Source: Pseudosporangium ferrugineum
GTDB lineage: Bacteria; Actinomycetota; Actinomycetes; Mycobacteriales; Micromonosporaceae
NCBI RefSeq assembly: GCF_003002065.1
Contig: NZ_PVZG01000001.1
Span: 124,001-188,000, forward strand
Length of the DNA: 64,000 nucleotides
Direction of reading: 5' to 3'
How positions within the stretch are numbered: position 1 is the first letter of the stretch; each line of letters begins with the position of its first letter. Below, one piece after another: positions 17,365 to 28,000 of this stretch. Below the pieces are notes generated by a model, which saw nothing but the letters and a program-made list of their open reading frames with translations, was not told the origin of the DNA and searched no databases. The position numbers and the translations under genes were made by a program.

Positions 17365-18258
17365 GTGAGCGGGTTGATCGCGGCGCGCGAGGGCACCGGC
17401 GGAGGTCCGGCCGCGCTGCGCATCCGGCTCGGCACCCGGCTGCGGCGGCTGCGCAAGCTGCGGCAGATCACCCGCGAGGCGGCCGGCTGGGAGATCCGCG
17501 CGTCGGAGTCGAAGATCAGCCGGATGGAACTGGGCCGGGTGCCGTTCAAGGAGCGGGACGTCGCCGACCTGCTCACCTTCTACGGCGTACCGGAGGCGGA
17601 GCGCGGCGAGCTGCTGGACCTCGCCCGGCAGGCGAGCGCGCCGGGCTGGTGGCAGGAGTACGCCGATGTCGCGCCGCCGTGGTTCCTGTCCTATCTGGGC
17701 CTCGAGGAGGCGGCGTCGCTGATCCGGGCGTACGAGGTGCACTTCGTCCCCGGGCTGTTGCAGACCCACGACTACGCCCGCGCGGTCATCGCGCACGGGC
17801 ACGCCGACGCCCCGCCCGCGGAGATCGACCGGCGCATCGCGCTGCGCCGCAACCGCCAGCGGGTGTTGCGGCGCCCCGACCCGCCGCAGGTGTGGGCCGT
17901 GCTGGACGAGGCCGTGCTGCGCCGGCGCCTCGGGGGGCCGGCGGTCATGCGGGGCCAGCTCGAGGCCCTGATCGAGGCCGCGGAGCTGCCGCACGTACAC
18001 ATCCAGATCGTGCCGTTCCATGCCACCACGCACGCCGCCGCCGGCCTGCCGTTCGCGATCCTGCGCTTCGCCGAGAGCGAACTGTCCGACGTGGTGTACG
18101 TCGAGCAGCTGACCAGCGCGCTCTACCTCGACAAGCCGAGCGACGTGGACCTGTACGCCGAGACCATGGAACGCGCCTGCCTGGAGGCCGAGCCGCCGGA
18201 CCGCACCCCCGCGATCCTGCGACGGGTCCTCGACGACCTCGACGATTCCGAAACCTGA
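17365..18258 (+). CDS. XRE-family regulator with DUF5753-type C-terminal domain
   Basis: A 297-residue DNA-binding protein. A helix-turn-helix of XRE type lies at about 22-75 (RLRRLRKLRQITREAAGWEIRASESKISRMELGR in pieces). The rest matches the DUF5753 sensor domain found in hundreds of actinomycete regulators, with the hallmark VPGLLQTHDYARAVI and YVEQLTSALYLDK segments. These regulators usually sit beside a small DUF397-type gene. Here the small neighbour at 18444 is not an obvious DUF397 protein. The GTG start at 17365 follows a weak GGGCTGATCGGG stretch, so a slightly different start is possible. Likely autoregulated through TGCACGTGCA. Confidence 0.9.
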   Translation: MSGLIAAREGTGGGPAALRIRLGTRLRRLRKLRQITREAAGWEIRASESKISRMELGRVPFKERDVADLLTFYGVPEAERGELLDLARQASAPGWWQEYADVAPPWFLSYLGLEEAASLIRAYEVHFVPGLLQTHDYARAVIAHGHADAPPAEIDRRIALRRNRQRVLRRPDPPQVWAVLDEAVLRRRLGGPAVMRGQLEALIEAAELPHVHIQIVPFHATTHAAAGLPFAILRFAESELSDVVYVEQLTSALYLDKPSDVDLYAETMERACLEAEPPDRTPAILRRVLDDLDDSET

Positions 18259-18330
18259 TCAGCTGGGCGGTATCCACCGAACGGTGCACTTCAGACATCC
18301 GAACCTGCCGACTTCACTCCGATGTGCATA

Positions 18331-18340
18331 TGCACGTGCA
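18331..18340. promoter_or_regulatory. TGCACGTGCA palindrome upstream of small gene
   Basis: Same 10-bp palindrome as at 17313-17322, embedded in GTGCATATGCACGTGCA. It lies 104 bases before the ATG at 18444. Confidence 0.45.
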
Positions 18341-18443
18341 GGAGTTCTTGCATCGGCTCTGGCATATGGCCATGCTGGGGCACGTGCGGAGCGTGGACCC
18401 GCGGACGGCCCCGGGGCGGGCCGGCCAACCTGAGGAGTGGCGG

Positions 18444-18692
18444 ATGGACAGGAATCGCGGCCCGGCCGGTCCGGTGAGTCTCTTCCCGGAGTCGGACTAC
18501 CGTTTCGGGGCGGGCCCGCTGCGGATGCGGGTCGAGCGGGTCGACTGGAACCGGCCCGTGCAGTACGACAACGACAGCTGGTACGAGGTGGACGGGGTCG
18601 AGGTCACCGCCGACGGCCGGGAGATCGGCCGGCGGCAGGCGCTCGTCCGGGGCCGCAACCTCGCGTCACTGCCGCGTAACGCCCGTCCGTAA
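18444..18692 (+). CDS. Small hypothetical protein linked to the XRE regulator
   Basis: An 82-residue acidic/basic mixed protein with no transmembrane segment, starting at an ATG with a strong TGAGGAGTGG ribosome site (18431-18440). It contains several aromatic and Arg residues (RVDWNRPVQYDNDSWYEVDG) and looks like a small beta-rich domain. I do not recognise the family and it lacks the usual DUF397 WRKSSYS pattern. Position and the shared palindrome suggest a functional link with the XRE gene, as in XRE/DUF397 pairs. Confidence 0.7.
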   Translation: MDRNRGPAGPVSLFPESDYRFGAGPLRMRVERVDWNRPVQYDNDSWYEVDGVEVTADGREIGRRQALVRGRNLASLPRNARP

Positions 18693-18766
18693 CGGACAGA
18701 AAAGGGCACGTTTTCCTGTACGCCGGACCCTGGCGCGTACCCGCCGCAGCCACCACCATCGGCGGC

Positions 18767-19888
18767 ATGAACCAGCCTGTCCTGATCATCGGCGCCGGCA
18801 TCGCCGGTCTGGCCCTCGCCCGCGCGCTGCACCGCGAGCACATCCCGTACGCGATCTACGAACGCCGCGCGGAGGCCGCCGACGCCGGGCTGGCCGTCAA
18901 CCTGCCGGGCAACGCGATCACCGCCCTGCGCCGGACCGGTCTCGGCGACGAGATCGCGGCCACGGCGTACCCGGTGACCCGCCGCGAGTACCGCACCGAG
19001 CAGGGCGGCCTGCTGTTCGGCGTCGACGAGACCGCATTCTGGGGGCGGGAGGCACAACCGCGCTGCGCCCGGCGCGCCGACCTCTACGCCATGCTCCAGG
19101 CCGGGCTTCCCGCCCAGAGCCTGCACTGGGGCGTCGGCGTGACCGCGGTCCACCAGGACGAGGCGGGCGTCGAGGTGGAGCTCTCCGACGGCTCGACCGC
19201 CCGGGGCGGCCTGATCGTCGGCGCGGACGGGGTCCGCTCGACGGTGCGCCGCGCCGCGTTCGGCGAGGAGGGCGTGCGCGTCGCCCTGCTCGCGGCGGCC
19301 AGCTACCGCTTCATGGCGCCGAACCCCGGCATCGACCACTGGGCGGCCTGGGGCGGCAAGTTCGGCAACTACCTGCTGATCCCGGTCTCCGGCGACGAGG
19401 TGTACGCGTTCGCGGCGGCCACCCGCGGCGGTCCCGCCGAACCGGACCTCGCCTGGCTGGAGGAGACCTTCTCCGGCTTCCCCGAGCCGGTGCGCCAGAC
19501 CGTCAAGGCCGCGCTCGCCGACCCGGAACGGCTGTACCACTCCCCCGTCGAGGAGATCCGCATCCCGCGCTGGTCGCAGGGCCGGGCCGTGCTGATCGGC
19601 GACGCCGCGCACGCCACCGCACCGGTGTGGGCGCAGGGCGCCGCGCTGGCCCTGGAGGACGCCGAGGTGCTGGCCGGCCTGCTCGCCGCCGGCGTGGCCG
19701 CCCCGGACGCCGCCGCACGCTTCGAGCAGGCGCGACGGGTCCGGGTGACCCACGTGCAGACCCAGACCGACCGGTTCTCCCGCAACGCGGCGGCGCCGCA
19801 GTGGCTGCGCCGGTTCACCGCTCCGGTGGCCGGGCCGGCCGGCTACCGGGCCGCGTACGGACCGCTGCGGTCGTGGCCGCACAAGTGA
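18767..19888 (+). CDS. FAD-dependent monooxygenase (PHBH/UbiH-like)
   Basis: A 373-residue class A flavoprotein monooxygenase. The dinucleotide-binding motif GAGIAGLALARAL lies at 9-21. A DG-type motif is seen as GADGVRSTVR (around 148-157), and the FAD ribityl-binding GD motif as LIGDAAHATAPVWAQGAALALEDA (pieces, around 278-300). Members hydroxylate aromatic or polyketide substrates using NAD(P)H. It stands alone, convergent with katE; only 3 bases separate their stop codons. Substrate unknown. Confidence 0.9.
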   Translation: MNQPVLIIGAGIAGLALARALHREHIPYAIYERRAEAADAGLAVNLPGNAITALRRTGLGDEIAATAYPVTRREYRTEQGGLLFGVDETAFWGREAQPRCARRADLYAMLQAGLPAQSLHWGVGVTAVHQDEAGVEVELSDGSTARGGLIVGADGVRSTVRRAAFGEEGVRVALLAAASYRFMAPNPGIDHWAAWGGKFGNYLLIPVSGDEVYAFAAATRGGPAEPDLAWLEETFSGFPEPVRQTVKAALADPERLYHSPVEEIRIPRWSQGRAVLIGDAAHATAPVWAQGAALALEDAEVLAGLLAAGVAAPDAAARFEQARRVRVTHVQTQTDRFSRNAAAPQWLRRFTAPVAGPAGYRAAYGPLRSWPHK

Positions 19889-19891
19889 CCG

Positions 19892-22144
<2,253 letters not shown>

Positions 22145-22186
22145 GTGACGTGTCCTCCGTGAGCGGGTTCGTCCAGCGCTCAGGGG

Positions 22187-23296
22187 CTACCCGGTCCGCC
22201 GCGGGGTAAACGACTTCGGCCCGCGCGCCACCGTCTTGTACGTGACCAGGGGAACGGTCGTGACCACCGGGGTGGCCAGCCCGAACCCCGCCAGGTCGCC
22301 GATCACCTGCTCGATCCGCTTGTACGCGGTCGGCGCCTCCTCGAAGAGCAGCTGCCGGTCGCCGCAGACCACGACCGAGCCGACCGGCGTACGCCGCAGC
22401 TCCTCGACCGTGTGTTTCGCCCTGCCGCGCCGCAGGGCGTCGGCGCGGGACATCTTGCGGCCGGCGCCGTGCGCGACCGAATACCCGGCGTCGGCGCCCG
22501 CGTGGGCCGCCACCAGGTACGACGGGGTGCCGCGGGTGCCGGCGACCAGCACGTCCCGGCCGTCACCGCGCGCCGCGCCCTTGCGGTGCAGGTAGGCGCC
22601 CTCGCGGACCTCGACGAGGTTGTGGCACTCGTCGACGATCGGCTCGGCCGGCGCGGCGCCGAGGGCGTCCGCGACCCGCGCCGCCATCAGCCGCCGGTTC
22701 AGCGAACCCCACCGCACCGCCTCGTCGTGCCGGGCGAGGTAGGCCTCCGGGGCGGGCGCGGGGCCGGCGCCGTGTACCTCGGTGTGCGCCCGCAGGATCC
22801 GCTCCCCCAGGCCGCGGGAGCCGCTGTGCACGATGAGCAGCAGGTCCCCGCCGGCGAGCCCGAGGCGCCGCGCGTGGCCGGCGTCGAGCACCTCGCCGAC
22901 CCGGGCGAGCTCGACGAAGTGGTTGCCGCGGCCGACCGTGCCGAGCCCCTCGGTGTGGCCGGCCGGGATCTCGCCGTCCCACCCGTACCCGGGAAGGTCT
23001 CCGGCCTCGACGGGCCGGTCCAGGTCGGGGAAGCGGGCGGCGAGCCGCTCCGGCACCGGCCGCTTGATCCGGATCGGGAACACGGCGATGCCGCACCCGA
23101 TGTCGGACCCGACGAGGAACGGGTAGAGCACGGCCGAGGTCATGGCGGCGCCGATCGGGGCGCCCTTGCCGGGATGCAGGTCGGGCATCCCGGCGACGTG
23201 CGTCATCCCGTCGAGGGCGGCGACCCGGTGGCACTGCGCGACGGCGTCGGACTCGATCCAGCTGGACGGCGACGCGAAAACGGTCACGGTGGACAA
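22187..23296 (-). CDS. RtcB2-type RNA ligase (PrfH-associated class)
   Basis: A 369-residue RtcB-family RNA ligase, which joins 2',3'-cyclic phosphate (or 3'-phosphate) and 5'-OH RNA ends using GTP and Mn. Metal and nucleotide residues are visible: MPDLHPGKG (37-45), VGSDIGCG (62-69, Asp65 and Cys68), GRGNHF (123-127), HSGSRGLG (157-164), and the guanylylated His276 in AHGAGRKMSR. Length and the N-terminal ASPSSWIESDAV resemble the RtcB2 branch that usually sits beside the release-factor-like PrfH. No prfH is present in this window. The TTG start has GGGAG seven bases upstream. A 10-bp palindrome (AGAACGTTCT) overlaps the start. Confidence 0.9.
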   Translation of the reverse strand: MSTVTVFASPSSWIESDAVAQCHRVAALDGMTHVAGMPDLHPGKGAPIGAAMTSAVLYPFLVGSDIGCGIAVFPIRIKRPVPERLAARFPDLDRPVEAGDLPGYGWDGEIPAGHTEGLGTVGRGNHFVELARVGEVLDAGHARRLGLAGGDLLLIVHSGSRGLGERILRAHTEVHGAGPAPAPEAYLARHDEAVRWGSLNRRLMAARVADALGAAPAEPIVDECHNLVEVREGAYLHRKGAARGDGRDVLVAGTRGTPSYLVAAHAGADAGYSVAHGAGRKMSRADALRRGRAKHTVEELRRTPVGSVVVCGDRQLLFEEAPTAYKRIEQVIGDLAGFGLATPVVTTVPLVTYKTVARGPKSFTPRRTG

Positions 23297-23305
23297 GAAC
23301 GTTCT
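23296..23305. promoter_or_regulatory. AGAACGTTCT palindrome at the rtcB2 start
   Basis: A perfect 10-bp palindrome overlaps the TTG start of the RtcB2-like gene. It could be an operator close to the SOS-like GAAC-GTTC half-site pattern, but half-site spacing is zero rather than 4, so LexA control is doubtful. Confidence 0.3.
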
Positions 23306-23399
23306 CCCGGAGAAGGGTACGGACGATGGCTGCGCGGGTGGTGTCCGTCAGAACGTCATGACCACACTCTGGCCGGGTGACCGGCGTGCGGCAACGGAT

Positions 23400-24524
23400 T
23401 TACGGCGCGGTCAGCCACTCCTTCGCGAGCAGTTCGTAGGAGCGCACCCGGTCGGCGTGGTCGAACGTGACCGTGGTGACGAGCAGTTCGTCGGCCCCCG
23501 TCGCGCGTTGCAGGGCCCGCAGCTGCCCGGCCACGGTCCGCGGCGACCCGACGAACTGGGTCGCCACCCGGTCCGCCACCAGGTCGCGCTCCGCCTCCGT
23601 CCACTCGTGCGCGGCGGCGTCGCGCGGCGACGGGTACGGGATGGCGCCCTCCCCGGTGCGCACGCTGTGCACCCACAGGCCGTACGGGGAGGCCAGCTCC
23701 CGGGCGGTCGCGTCGTCGGCGGCGACCACGACGTCGGCCGACACCATCACCCGCGGCCCGGACAGCACCGCCGACGGCCGGAACGCGTCCCGGTACGCCT
23801 CCACCGCCTCGAGCACCTTCGCCGGGGCGACGTGGTAGTTCGCGGCGAACGGCAGCCCGCGCCGCCCGGCCACCCGCGCGCTCTCCCCGCCGCTGCTGCC
23901 GAGGATCCACAGCTCCAGGTCGGCGCCCTCGCCCGGCACGGCCCGGGCCTCGTTGCCGTGCCCGTCGGTGACCGGCCCCGCCAGCAGCGCCGTGATCTGG
24001 TCCAGCACGCCGGTGAGGTCCGGCGCCTGCGCACCCGGCTGCTGCAGCAGCCGGCCGAAGAGGGCGGCGCGCGCCGAGACCAGCAGCGGCGCGAACGAGA
24101 ACGGCTTCGGGATCAGCAGCCCGTCGACCACCCGCTCGCCGGCCGGTTCGGCCGGGCCGGCCAGCTCGGCGGCGGCTTCCGTGCGGCGCTGGCCGGAGCG
24201 GCCCAGGCCCAGGTCGAAGCGGCCCGGGTAGAGGGCGTCGAGCAGCCCGAACTGCTCCACGATGGACAGCGGGGTCTGGTGGCCGGTCTGCACCGCACCG
24301 GAGCCCAGGCGGATGCGGTCGGTCACCGCCGCGATCTGGCCGAGCAGCAGCGCCGGCTGCGAGCTGGCCACCCCGGGGGTGAAATGGTGCTCGGCCACCC
24401 AGTAGCGGGCGTACCCGAACTGCTCCGCGCGCCGGGCCAGGTCGAGGGTGCGGCGCAGGGCGTCCCCGGCGGTGCCGCCGGCCAGGATCGGGGCCAGGTC
24501 GAGGACGGACAGCGGTACTCCCAT
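23400..24524 (-). CDS. Luciferase-like flavin monooxygenase 1 (MsnO8-like LLM)
   Basis: A 374-residue bacterial luciferase-like (LLM) FMN-dependent monooxygenase. The N-terminus VPLSVLDLAPILAG and the motif YARYWVAEHHFTPGVASSQP (19-43 region) are typical of the MsnO8/SsuD-like branch; FDLGLGRSG marks the FMN phosphate region. The ATG at 24524 has GAGGAG upstream, and the preceding gene stops 3 bases before, so it is translationally coupled. It is the last gene of the sulfur operon and would use reduced FMN to oxidise an organosulfur compound. No flavin reductase gene is seen in the operon. Confidence 0.9.
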   Translation of the reverse strand: MGVPLSVLDLAPILAGGTAGDALRRTLDLARRAEQFGYARYWVAEHHFTPGVASSQPALLLGQIAAVTDRIRLGSGAVQTGHQTPLSIVEQFGLLDALYPGRFDLGLGRSGQRRTEAAAELAGPAEPAGERVVDGLLIPKPFSFAPLLVSARAALFGRLLQQPGAQAPDLTGVLDQITALLAGPVTDGHGNEARAVPGEGADLELWILGSSGGESARVAGRRGLPFAANYHVAPAKVLEAVEAYRDAFRPSAVLSGPRVMVSADVVVAADDATARELASPYGLWVHSVRTGEGAIPYPSPRDAAAHEWTEAERDLVADRVATQFVGSPRTVAGQLRALQRATGADELLVTTVTFDHADRVRSYELLAKEWLTAP

Positions 24525-24526
24525 GA

Positions 24527-25558
24527 TCACTCCTCACCCAGCGGGCGGCTGGGGATGTCGCGGCGCAGCACCGGGGCGATCTCGCTCTGGAACAGCTCGA
24601 GGGCGGCCCGGTGCTGCTTGTCGGTGAGCCCGTCCGCGTCGGCGTGCAGGTGCATGACCTCGTGGCCGAGCTCGGCGTGGTAGCGGTGCACCTTGTCGAC
24701 GATCTGCCGCGGGCTGCCGACCAGCAGGGAGCTGCGGGCGATGGCGTCCTCCAGGGTCGGGAACACCGGATCCAGGCCCATCCGCCGGCCCAGCGCCAGC
24801 CGCGCCTCGAAGATCGGCCGGTACGTGGCGATCGCCTCCTGCGACGTACGGGCCGCGTAGAAGCCGGCCGAACCCGCGCCCACCAGCGCGTCCGCGGGGT
24901 CGTGGCCGTGCTGCGCCCAGCGTTCGCGGTAGTGGCGGACCAGTTCGGCGTACGGCTCGATCGGGTTGGTGACGTTCGCCGAGAACAGCGGATCGCCGTG
25001 CAGCGCGGCCAGCTCGACGGATTCGCGGCTGGTGGCGCTGCCGTGCCAGACCCGGATCGGCTGCTGGAACGGCCGCGGCCAGGTCTCCGCGCCGGTCAGC
25101 GGCGGCCGGAAGCGCCCCGACCAGGTCACCTTCGGTTCGCGCCAGAGCCGCCGGAACAGCTCGTAGCTCTCCCGGTTGCGGTCCCACTGGTCGGCGGCGG
25201 TGACGTGGAAGAGCTGGGCCTGCGCGGCGCCGTTGCCCTTGCCGATGATCAGTTCGAGGCGCCCGTCGGAGAGGTGGTCCAGGGTGGCGTAGTCCTCGTA
25301 CGCCCGCACCGGGTCGAGCAGGCTGAGCGTGGTGACCGCGGTGAACAGCCGGATCCGCGACGTACGGGCCGCGATGTGGCTGAGCACCACCGGCGGCGAC
25401 GACGAGATGAACGGGCGCTCGTGGCGCTCGCCGACGCCGTACCCGTCGAAGCCCAGCTCCTCGGCGAGCACGGCGTTCTCCACCACCTCGCGGAAGCGCT
25501 GCCGGGTGCTGCGCGCCGGGTCGACGTGGGTGATCAGGGTGATCAGGAGGAATTTCAT
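24527..25558 (-). CDS. Luciferase-like flavin monooxygenase 2
   Basis: A 343-residue LLM-class oxidoreductase with the TIM-barrel signature FDGYGVGERHERPFISSSPP near residues 40-60 and LSDGRLELIIGKGNG for FMN binding. Its ATG overlaps the stop of monooxygenase 3 (ATGA). The conserved His and the SSPP motif resemble the SsuD/NtaA superfamily. Placement in an operon with a cysteine leader peptide implies an organosulfur substrate; which one is unknown. Confidence 0.9.
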   Translation of the reverse strand: MKFLLITLITHVDPARSTRQRFREVVENAVLAEELGFDGYGVGERHERPFISSSPPVVLSHIAARTSRIRLFTAVTTLSLLDPVRAYEDYATLDHLSDGRLELIIGKGNGAAQAQLFHVTAADQWDRNRESYELFRRLWREPKVTWSGRFRPPLTGAETWPRPFQQPIRVWHGSATSRESVELAALHGDPLFSANVTNPIEPYAELVRHYRERWAQHGHDPADALVGAGSAGFYAARTSQEAIATYRPIFEARLALGRRMGLDPVFPTLEDAIARSSLLVGSPRQIVDKVHRYHAELGHEVMHLHADADGLTDKQHRAALELFQSEIAPVLRRDIPSRPLGEE

Positions 25559-26862
25559 GCCAGCCCCAGGTGTCCGCGCAGCGTCGAGGTGGTGTACTCG
25601 CTCCGCAGGACGCCGCGTTCCTGCAACAGCGGCACCACGGTGTCGACGAACTCGTCCAGCCCGCCGGGGGTCAGGTGCGGGACCAGGATGAAGCCGTCGC
25701 AGGCGTCGGTCTGGACGTACTCGTTGAGCTCGGCGGCGACCCGGGCGGGCGTACCGACGAACGATTGCCGCCCGGTGACCTCGATGATCAGCTCGCGGAT
25801 GCTGAGGTTCTTCTGCCCCGCGCGGGCGCGCCACTCCCGGGCGGTGGCGAAGCGGTCCGGGAACTGCCCGGCGCGGCCCTGGATGATGCTCTCCTCGTCG
25901 CCGGCCGGCTCCATCTCGGGCAGCGGCCCCTCGGCGTCGTAGCCGGACAGGTCCCGGTTCCAGACCTGTTCCAGCAGCAGGATGGCGGTCTGCGGGCTGA
26001 CCTGCTGGCGGCGGATGTGGTGCGCCCGCTCCTGCGCGTCGGCCTCGGTGGCGCCGAGCACGAACGACACCCCCGGAATGATCTTGAGGCTGTCCGGGGT
26101 ACGGCCGTGGCGCGGCAACCGGGCCTTGACGTCGCGGTAGAACGCCCGCGCGTCCTCGATCTCGTGGTGGCGGGAGAAGATCGCGTCGGCCTTCGCCGCG
26201 GCCAGCTCCCGGCCGCCCTCGGAGTCGCCGGCCTGCAGGATCACCGGGTGGCCCTGCGGGCTGCGCGGGACCCCGAAGCGCCCGGAGACGGTGAACTGCG
26301 GGCCGGTGTGCGCGAACGATCCGGTGTCGGCGAAGTAGCCGGTGTCGCGGTCGGGGTGCAGCGGCCCCCACGAGTCCCACAGCTCCCGGGCCGTGTCGAT
26401 GAACTCCCCGGCGCGGCGGTAGCGGTCGGCGTGATCGAGGAAGCCGCCGCGGCGGAAGTTCTCCCCGAAGAACGGCCCCGAGGAGGTGACGACGTTCCAG
26501 GCCGCGCGGCCGCCGGACAGGTGATCCAGCGTGGCCAGCTGCCGGGCCAGCTCGTACGGCTCGTGGAACGTCGCGTTCAGCGTCCCGGCCAGGCCGAGGT
26601 GGGTGGTCACGGCGGCCAGGCCGGCCAGCACGGTCAGGGTGTCGGGGCGGCCCACCACGTCCAGGTCGTGGATCAGACCCCGCTGTTCGCGCAGCCGCAG
26701 CCCCTCGGCCAGGAAGAAGAAGTCGAACCTGCCGCGCTCGGCGGTGCGGGCGAGGTGCGCGAAGGAGCTGAACTCGATCTGGCTGCCGGCCGCCGGATCG
26801 CTCCACACGGTGGTGTTGTTCACGCCCGGGAAGTGGGCGGCGAGGATGATCTGCCTAGGCAA
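25555..26862 (-). CDS. NtaA/SnaA/DszA-family flavin monooxygenase 3
   Basis: A 435-residue FMN-dependent monooxygenase of the NtaA/SnaA/DszA (SoxA) family. Typical features: LAAHFPGVNNTTVWSDP near the start, FDFFFLAEGLRLREQ, and SGRAAWNVVTS-like sequence (GGRAAWNVVTSS). Family members act on dibenzothiophene sulfone, nitrilotriacetate and sulfones, which fits sulfur scavenging. The start is a TTG at 26862 with AAGGAG six bases upstream; the stop of the preceding gene (TAG, 26855-26857) overlaps it by 8 bases. No ATG is available in a better position. Confidence 0.92.
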   Translation of the reverse strand: MPRQIILAAHFPGVNNTTVWSDPAAGSQIEFSSFAHLARTAERGRFDFFFLAEGLRLREQRGLIHDLDVVGRPDTLTVLAGLAAVTTHLGLAGTLNATFHEPYELARQLATLDHLSGGRAAWNVVTSSGPFFGENFRRGGFLDHADRYRRAGEFIDTARELWDSWGPLHPDRDTGYFADTGSFAHTGPQFTVSGRFGVPRSPQGHPVILQAGDSEGGRELAAAKADAIFSRHHEIEDARAFYRDVKARLPRHGRTPDSLKIIPGVSFVLGATEADAQERAHHIRRQQVSPQTAILLLEQVWNRDLSGYDAEGPLPEMEPAGDEESIIQGRAGQFPDRFATAREWRARAGQKNLSIRELIIEVTGRQSFVGTPARVAAELNEYVQTDACDGFILVPHLTPGGLDEFVDTVVPLLQERGVLRSEYTTSTLRGHLGLA

Positions 26863-28000
26863 CGCGGGCTCCTTCGGCGGCCTCGTACCGGTTGACCGCG
26901 GGCGGCAGGCCGAGCCGCTCGCGCAGGGTGCCGGACGGCGGCCCGGTGCGGAAGACGCCACGGTCCCGCAGGACGGGGACGAGCAGGCGGGTGATCGCCT
27001 CCAGGTCGTACGGCAGCGCGCCCGGCCGCAGCCGGAAGCCGTCGATCCCGGCGGCGTGCCAGGCGGCGAGGAGGCCGGCCAGCTCCTCCGGAGAGCCGGC
27101 GAAGATCAGCGCGTCGGATCTCCAGGGTGCGCCGTACAGCTCGTCGAGGCGGGCCCGCCGGGCGACGGCGTCGCGGCCGTGCTCGTCGAGGAAGACCACG
27201 AGGTCGGCGAAGACCTTCAGGGCCGGGTTCGCCGTGCGCAGGCGGGCGGCCAGCTCCCCGGCCGCGGCGGCGTCCGTCGGGGTCACGAACACCACGTCGG
27301 CGCTGCCGGCGGCGAACGCGTACGGCACCGCGGAGTGTGCGAGGGCCGCGACGACGGGCTGGCCCTGCGGCGGGCGCGGCACGATCGACGGGCCCTTCAC
27401 CGAGAACCACCTCCCGGCGAAGTCGATGTAGTGCAGCCGGTCGCGGTCGATGAACCGGCCGGTGGCGGCGTCCTTGATGACCGCGTCGTCCGCCCAGCTG
27501 TCCCAGAGCCGCCGGACCACCTCGACCGCGTCGGCGGCCTCGTCGAACAGGTCCCGCAGGCCGGCCCCGAGATCCGGCGCCGGGCGGCGGCCCAGCAGCG
27601 CCGCCTCCTCCGGCCGGGCCGACACCCGGGCCTGCCAGCCGGCCCGGCCGCCGCTCAGATAGTCCAGCGTGGCCAGCGCCGTGGACAGGTGGAACGGTTC
27701 GGTGTGGGTGGTGGTGGCCACCGGCACCAGGCCGATGTGCCGGGTCGACGGCGCGACCCGGGACGCCACCAGCACGGCGTCGAGCCGGCCGTTGATCTCG
27801 CCGGGCGCGGCGGTGGGCGGACCGAACGTGTCCTCGAACGTGACCAGGTCGAGCAGGCCGGCCTCGGCCTCCGCGACCAGGCCGGTCCAGTACCCGGGCG
27901 TGAACACGGCGGCGGCGTCGACCGGCGACGTCCGCCAGGCGGCGGGATGCCAGCCCAGGCCGTCCAGCGCGACGGCCAGATGCGGTGCGGGTCGGGTCAC
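26855..28000 (-). CDS. Luciferase-like flavin monooxygenase 4
   Basis: A 381-residue LLM-class flavoprotein of the NtaA-like branch, shorter and more divergent than monooxygenase 3. Features: ALDGLGWHPAAWR near residue 11, DLVTFEDTFGPP, and LSGGRAGWQARVS for FMN contact. The GTG start overlaps the stop of the ABC ATPase gene (GTGA). It is the first of four monooxygenase genes after the transporter genes. Four paralogous LLMs in one operon suggest a stepwise oxidation or several substrates. Confidence 0.88.
   Translation of the reverse strand: MTRPAPHLAVALDGLGWHPAAWRTSPVDAAAVFTPGYWTGLVAEAEAGLLDLVTFEDTFGPPTAAPGEINGRLDAVLVASRVAPSTRHIGLVPVATTTHTEPFHLSTALATLDYLSGGRAGWQARVSARPEEAALLGRRPAPDLGAGLRDLFDEAADAVEVVRRLWDSWADDAVIKDAATGRFIDRDRLHYIDFAGRWFSVKGPSIVPRPPQGQPVVAALAHSAVPYAFAAGSADVVFVTPTDAAAAGELAARLRTANPALKVFADLVVFLDEHGRDAVARRARLDELYGAPWRSDALIFAGSPEELAGLLAAWHAAGIDGFRLRPGALPYDLEAITRLLVPVLRDRGVFRTGPPSGTLRERLGLPPAVNRYEAAEGARVA

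Noticed and set aside
18716-18731. GACCCTG half-site upstream of the FAD monooxygenase gene
   Set aside because: The left half (TGTACG) does not fit the consensus and a single 7-base half is common at this GC content.
22180-22196. CAGGGGC...CGGTCC sequence upstream of katE resembling the stress box
   Set aside because: Half-site spacing is wrong and the bases belong to the 3' end of the rtcB2 gene and its junction.
23296-23305. LexA/SOS box at the rtcB2 start
   Set aside because: The GAAC-GTTC halves have no 4-base spacer as in the actinobacterial LexA site.
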